Source: an uncultured Prevotellaceae bacterium (GTDB taxonomy: Bacteria > Bacteroidota > Bacteroidia > Bacteroidales > Bacteroidaceae). From it: DNA of 6,088 nucleotides. The stretch spans positions 1 through 6,088 of the forward strand of contig CAJKQZ010000149.1 in NCBI GenBank assembly GCA_905202115.1, read 5' to 3'. Each line of letters begins with the position of its first letter. Position 1 is the first letter of the stretch. Shown in pieces: positions 6,077 to 6,088 of this stretch. A program made the position numbers and the translations under genes. Under the pieces are notes generated by a model that saw only the letters and a program-made list of their open reading frames with translations, made no database searches and was not told the origin of the DNA.

Positions 6077-6088
6077 TCGAAAATATGT

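Noticed and set aside
1..6088. CRISPR arrays, tRNA or rRNA genes, riboswitches, phage or toxin-antitoxin genes
   Set aside because: No regularly spaced direct repeats, cloverleaf-like tracts, conserved aptamer cores or relevant protein motifs were seen; coding sequence fills about 161-5831 almost without gaps.

Overview
The window looks like a stretch of Bacteroidales (Bacteroidota) chromosome. The evidence is a DUF4290 protein, which I know only from Bacteroidota, an HEGGH-type RseP, a MurA with Asp in place of the catalytic Cys, a TAnnTTTG-type promoter -7 element, and a lack of strong Shine-Dalgarno sequences. I cannot name the species from sequence alone.

Six genes lie head to tail on the minus strand. 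In transcription order (right to left) they are tsaB (t6A tRNA modification), a DUF4290 gene of unknown function, murA (first committed step of peptidoglycan synthesis), rimM (30S maturation), dxr (first committed step of the MEP isoprenoid pathway) and rseP (site-2 membrane protease). Gaps are 1 to 46 bp, and two junctions have the form TGA-N-ATG. The cluster therefore reads as one operon, driven at least in part by a promoter just upstream of tsaB. It joins translation and ribosome upkeep (tsaB, rimM) with envelope building: murA directly, and dxr through undecaprenyl phosphate precursors. rseP adds envelope proteolysis. All six genes look intact.

The non-coding ends are 1-160 (downstream of rseP) and 5832-6088 (upstream of tsaB). 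They carry the oddest signal in the window. The first 43 bases recur as an inverted copy at 6034-6076 with one mismatch, and an A-tract/T-tract palindrome sits just inside each copy. The two copies point outward, away from the six-gene block, and the left one is cut by the window edge. They may be the ends of two oppositely oriented copies of a larger element (insertion sequence or paralogous gene), a shared 5' leader, or recombination sites bracketing the operon. The sequence alone does not decide between these.
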